A DNA stretch of 41,918 bases from an uncultured Gammaproteobacteria bacterium. GTDB taxonomy: Bacteria > Pseudomonadota > Gammaproteobacteria > Magnimaribacterales > Magnimaribacteraceae. The stretch spans positions 1 to 41,918 of the forward strand of contig CAJWPI010000013.1 in the NCBI GenBank assembly GCA_913045055.1, read 5' to 3'. The notes beneath the pieces are model-generated. The model searched no databases and was not told where the DNA came from. It was given only the letters and a program-made list of their open reading frames with translations. Positions 40,581-41,918 of this stretch are shown here, one piece after another; position 1 is the stretch's first letter; each line of letters starts with the position of its first letter. The translations under genes were made by a program, and so were the position numbers.

Positions 40581-40656
40581 TGGCAGGCCAGGAGGGAATC
40601 GAACCCCCAACCTGTGGTTTTGGAGACCACCGCTCTGCCAATTGAGCTACTGGCCT
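40581..40656 (-). tRNA. tRNA-Trp (anticodon CCA)
   Basis: A complete 76-base cloverleaf on the minus strand: acceptor AGGCCAG pairs with CTGGCCT, D arm GCTC/GAGC, anticodon stem GTGGT/ACCAC around loop CTCCAAA (anticodon CCA), T stem GGGGG/CCCTC with one G-U pair around TTCGATT, discriminator G and encoded CCA (40581-40583). The position between tuf and secE is conserved in many gammaproteobacteria. Unusually, its first two bases are the last two of the tuf stop codon, and the secE ribosome binding site starts right after the CCA. Confidence 0.97.
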
Positions 40657-41839
40657 ACTCAATTATTTTGGAAACAACTCCAGAACCTACTGTTCTTCCG
40701 CCTTCACGAATAGCAAATCGCATGCCTTCTTCCATAGCTACTGGAGATATAAGTTCTACATTCATTGAAATGTCATCACCAGGCATTACCATTTCTACAT
40801 CCTTAGGAAGTTCTACTGCCCCGGTTACATCAGTTGTTCTAACATAAAATTGGGGTCTATAACCTTTAAAGAAAGGCGTGTGTCTTCCACCTTCTTCTTT
40901 TGTCAAAACATATACTTGGGCTTCAAACTTAGTATGGGGTGTTATTGAGTTAGGTTTTGAAAGAACTTGACCTCTTTCTACATCTTCTCTTTCAGTTCCT
41001 CTTAGGAGGATACCAACATTTTCACCAGCTCTTCCCTCATCTAAAAGTTTCCTAAACATTTCCACTCCAGTACAAACTGTCTTTGAGGTTTCTCTAATTC
41101 CAACGATTTCTATCTCTTCGTTAACTTTTACTATACCTCTTTCAATTCTTCCTGTTACAACCGTTCCTCTACCTTGTATTGTGAAAATATCCTCTATCGG
41201 CATTAAGAAAGGTTTATCTGTATCTCTAACTGGTTCAGGAATAAAAGAATCCAGAGATCCCACTAATTCTTTCACTTTCTCAACTTGCTCAGCATCTCCT
41301 TCTAAAGCTTTCAGAGCAGAGCCAACAATTATAGGTGTATCATCTCCAGGAAACTCATATTCCTTCAATAAATCTCTCACTTCTATCTCAACAAGCTCAA
41401 TAAGTTCAGCATCATCAACTTGATCAGATTTATTAAGAAAGACAACAATATGGTCAACTCCAACTTGTTTCGCTAAAAGAATATGTTCTCTAGTCTGTGG
41501 CATAGGTCCATCAGCAGCACTAACTACTAAAATTGCACCATCCATCTGAGCTGCACCTGTGATCATATTTTTTACATAATCTGCGTGTCCTGGACAGTCC
41601 ACATGCGCATAATGTCTAGCTTCTGAATCATACTCAACATGCGAAGTAGCAATAGTGATGCCTCTTTCTTTCTCTTCTGGAGCATTGTCTATCCCTTCAA
41701 AAGCAGTAAAATCAGAACCAAAAGAGTCAGCGCTTACTTTAGTCAAAGCTGCTGTTAGAGTGGTTTTCCCATGATCAACATGCCCTATTGTTCCTACATT
41801 AACATGAGGTTTCGTTCTCTCAAATTTTTCTTTACTCAT
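40655..41839 (-). CDS. tuf: Elongation factor Tu
   Basis: EF-Tu delivers aminoacyl-tRNA to the ribosome as a GTP complex. The 394 residues equal the E. coli length. GTPase motifs are GHVDHGKT (19-26), [23 protein letters not shown] and NKSD, followed by domains II and III ending [15 protein letters not shown] precedes the start. It lies 29 bases after tRNA-Thr and its TAG stop overlaps tRNA-Trp by two bases. It is the only tuf in the window: the second copy usual after fusA is absent. Confidence 0.98.
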   Translation of the reverse strand: MSKEKFERTKPHVNVGTIGHVDHGKTTLTAALTKVSADSFGSDFTAFEGIDNAPEEKERGITIATSHVEYDSEARHYAHVDCPGHADYVKNMITGAAQMDGAILVVSAADGPMPQTREHILLAKQVGVDHIVVFLNKSDQVDDAELIELVEIEVRDLLKEYEFPGDDTPIIVGSALKALEGDAEQVEKVKELVGSLDSFIPEPVRDTDKPFLMPIEDIFTIQGRGTVVTGRIERGIVKVNEEIEIVGIRETSKTVCTGVEMFRKLLDEGRAGENVGILLRGTEREDVERGQVLSKPNSITPHTKFEAQVYVLTKEEGGRHTPFFKGYRPQFYVRTTDVTGAVELPKDVEMVMPGDDISMNVELISPVAMEEGMRFAIREGGRTVGSGVVSKIIE

Positions 41840-41868
41840 TGTTTTTCCTAATAATTTTTATTCTTATC

Positions 41869-41918
41869 TGGAGCTCATAACCGGACTTGAACCGGTGACC
41901 TCTTCCTTACCAAGGAAG
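41869..41918 (-). tRNA. tRNA-Thr (anticodon GGU), 3' part, cut by window edge
   Basis: Bases equivalent to tRNA positions 27-76 are present: anticodon stem CTTCC/GGAAG around TTGGTAA (anticodon GGT in DNA, reading ACC and ACU), variable loop, T stem ACCGG/CCGGT around TTCAAGT, acceptor strand TATGAGC, discriminator T and encoded CCA (41869-41871). The D arm and 5' acceptor strand lie outside the window. The anticodon arm is very close to E. coli thrT, which also stands directly before tuf. Confidence 0.93.

Noticed and set aside
40573-40662. N-terminal extension of SecE through the tRNA-Trp gene
   Set aside because: The added residues are a translation of the tRNA; SecE family length and the AGGAG at the tRNA end favour 40572.

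Overview
The window is a dense housekeeping block from an AT-rich bacterium, roughly one third G+C by eye. Gene order and protein sequences point to Gammaproteobacteria. ispB / rplU-rpmA-obgE-proB / rpsT, divergent ssb/uvrA, and tRNA-Thr-tuf-tRNA-Trp-secE-nusG-rplKAJL-rpoBC-rpsLG-fusA-S10-spc-alpha are arrangements known from Pseudomonas-like gammaproteobacteria. Very short spacers, overlapping gene ends, low G+C and the SMP-30 and luciferase-like neighbours suggest a streamlined marine lineage such as SAR86. That last step is inference; no species can be named from the sequence alone.

Layout. 1-3,400: the 3' end of tmRNA (ssrA), an unrecognised small membrane protein, a divergent SMP-30-like hydrolase / luciferase-like oxidoreductase pair, and a family 9 glycosyltransferase (heptosyltransferase-like). 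3,458-6,442: rpsT on the plus strand meets proB-obgE-rpmA-rplU on the minus strand. 6,565-9,320: ispB, fabA and fabB on the plus strand (quinone side chain and unsaturated fatty acid synthesis). 9,317-12,731: divergent ssb and uvrA. 12,721-25,848: 28 genes on the minus strand that fuse the alpha, spc and S10 ribosomal operons, including rpmJ (38 aa), secY and rpoA. 26,064-29,032: the str operon rpsL-rpsG-fusA without a tuf copy. 29,093-41,839: rpoC, rpoB, rplL, rplJ, an L10-type RNA leader, rplA, rplK, nusG, secE, tRNA-Trp and tuf. 41,869-41,918: the 3' part of tRNA-Thr(GGU), cut by the window edge.

The minus-strand super-cluster supplies most of the translation and transcription machinery: ribosomal proteins, both elongation factors, the RNA polymerase core, NusG and the SecYE translocon. 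Good sigma70-type promoters are visible before rpsJ, rpsL, rplU and rpsT. Three of the four carry GCG directly after the -10 box, as expected of growth-rate/stringent control. No gene-free stretch exceeds about 215 bases, and no convincing intrinsic terminator was found.

I found no obvious new multi-gene system (no defence island, CRISPR array, mobile element or biosynthetic cluster). The most unusual observation is that the tuf stop codon TAG shares its last two bases with nucleotides 1-2 of tRNA-Trp, so RNase P processing of a joint transcript would leave tuf mRNA without a stop codon. Other points worth a second look are the rpsT promoter lying over the 5' end of the glycosyltransferase, a structured L10 leader, an imperfect triple repeat between rplL and rpoB, and the apparent loss of the separate leaders of the spc and alpha operons.
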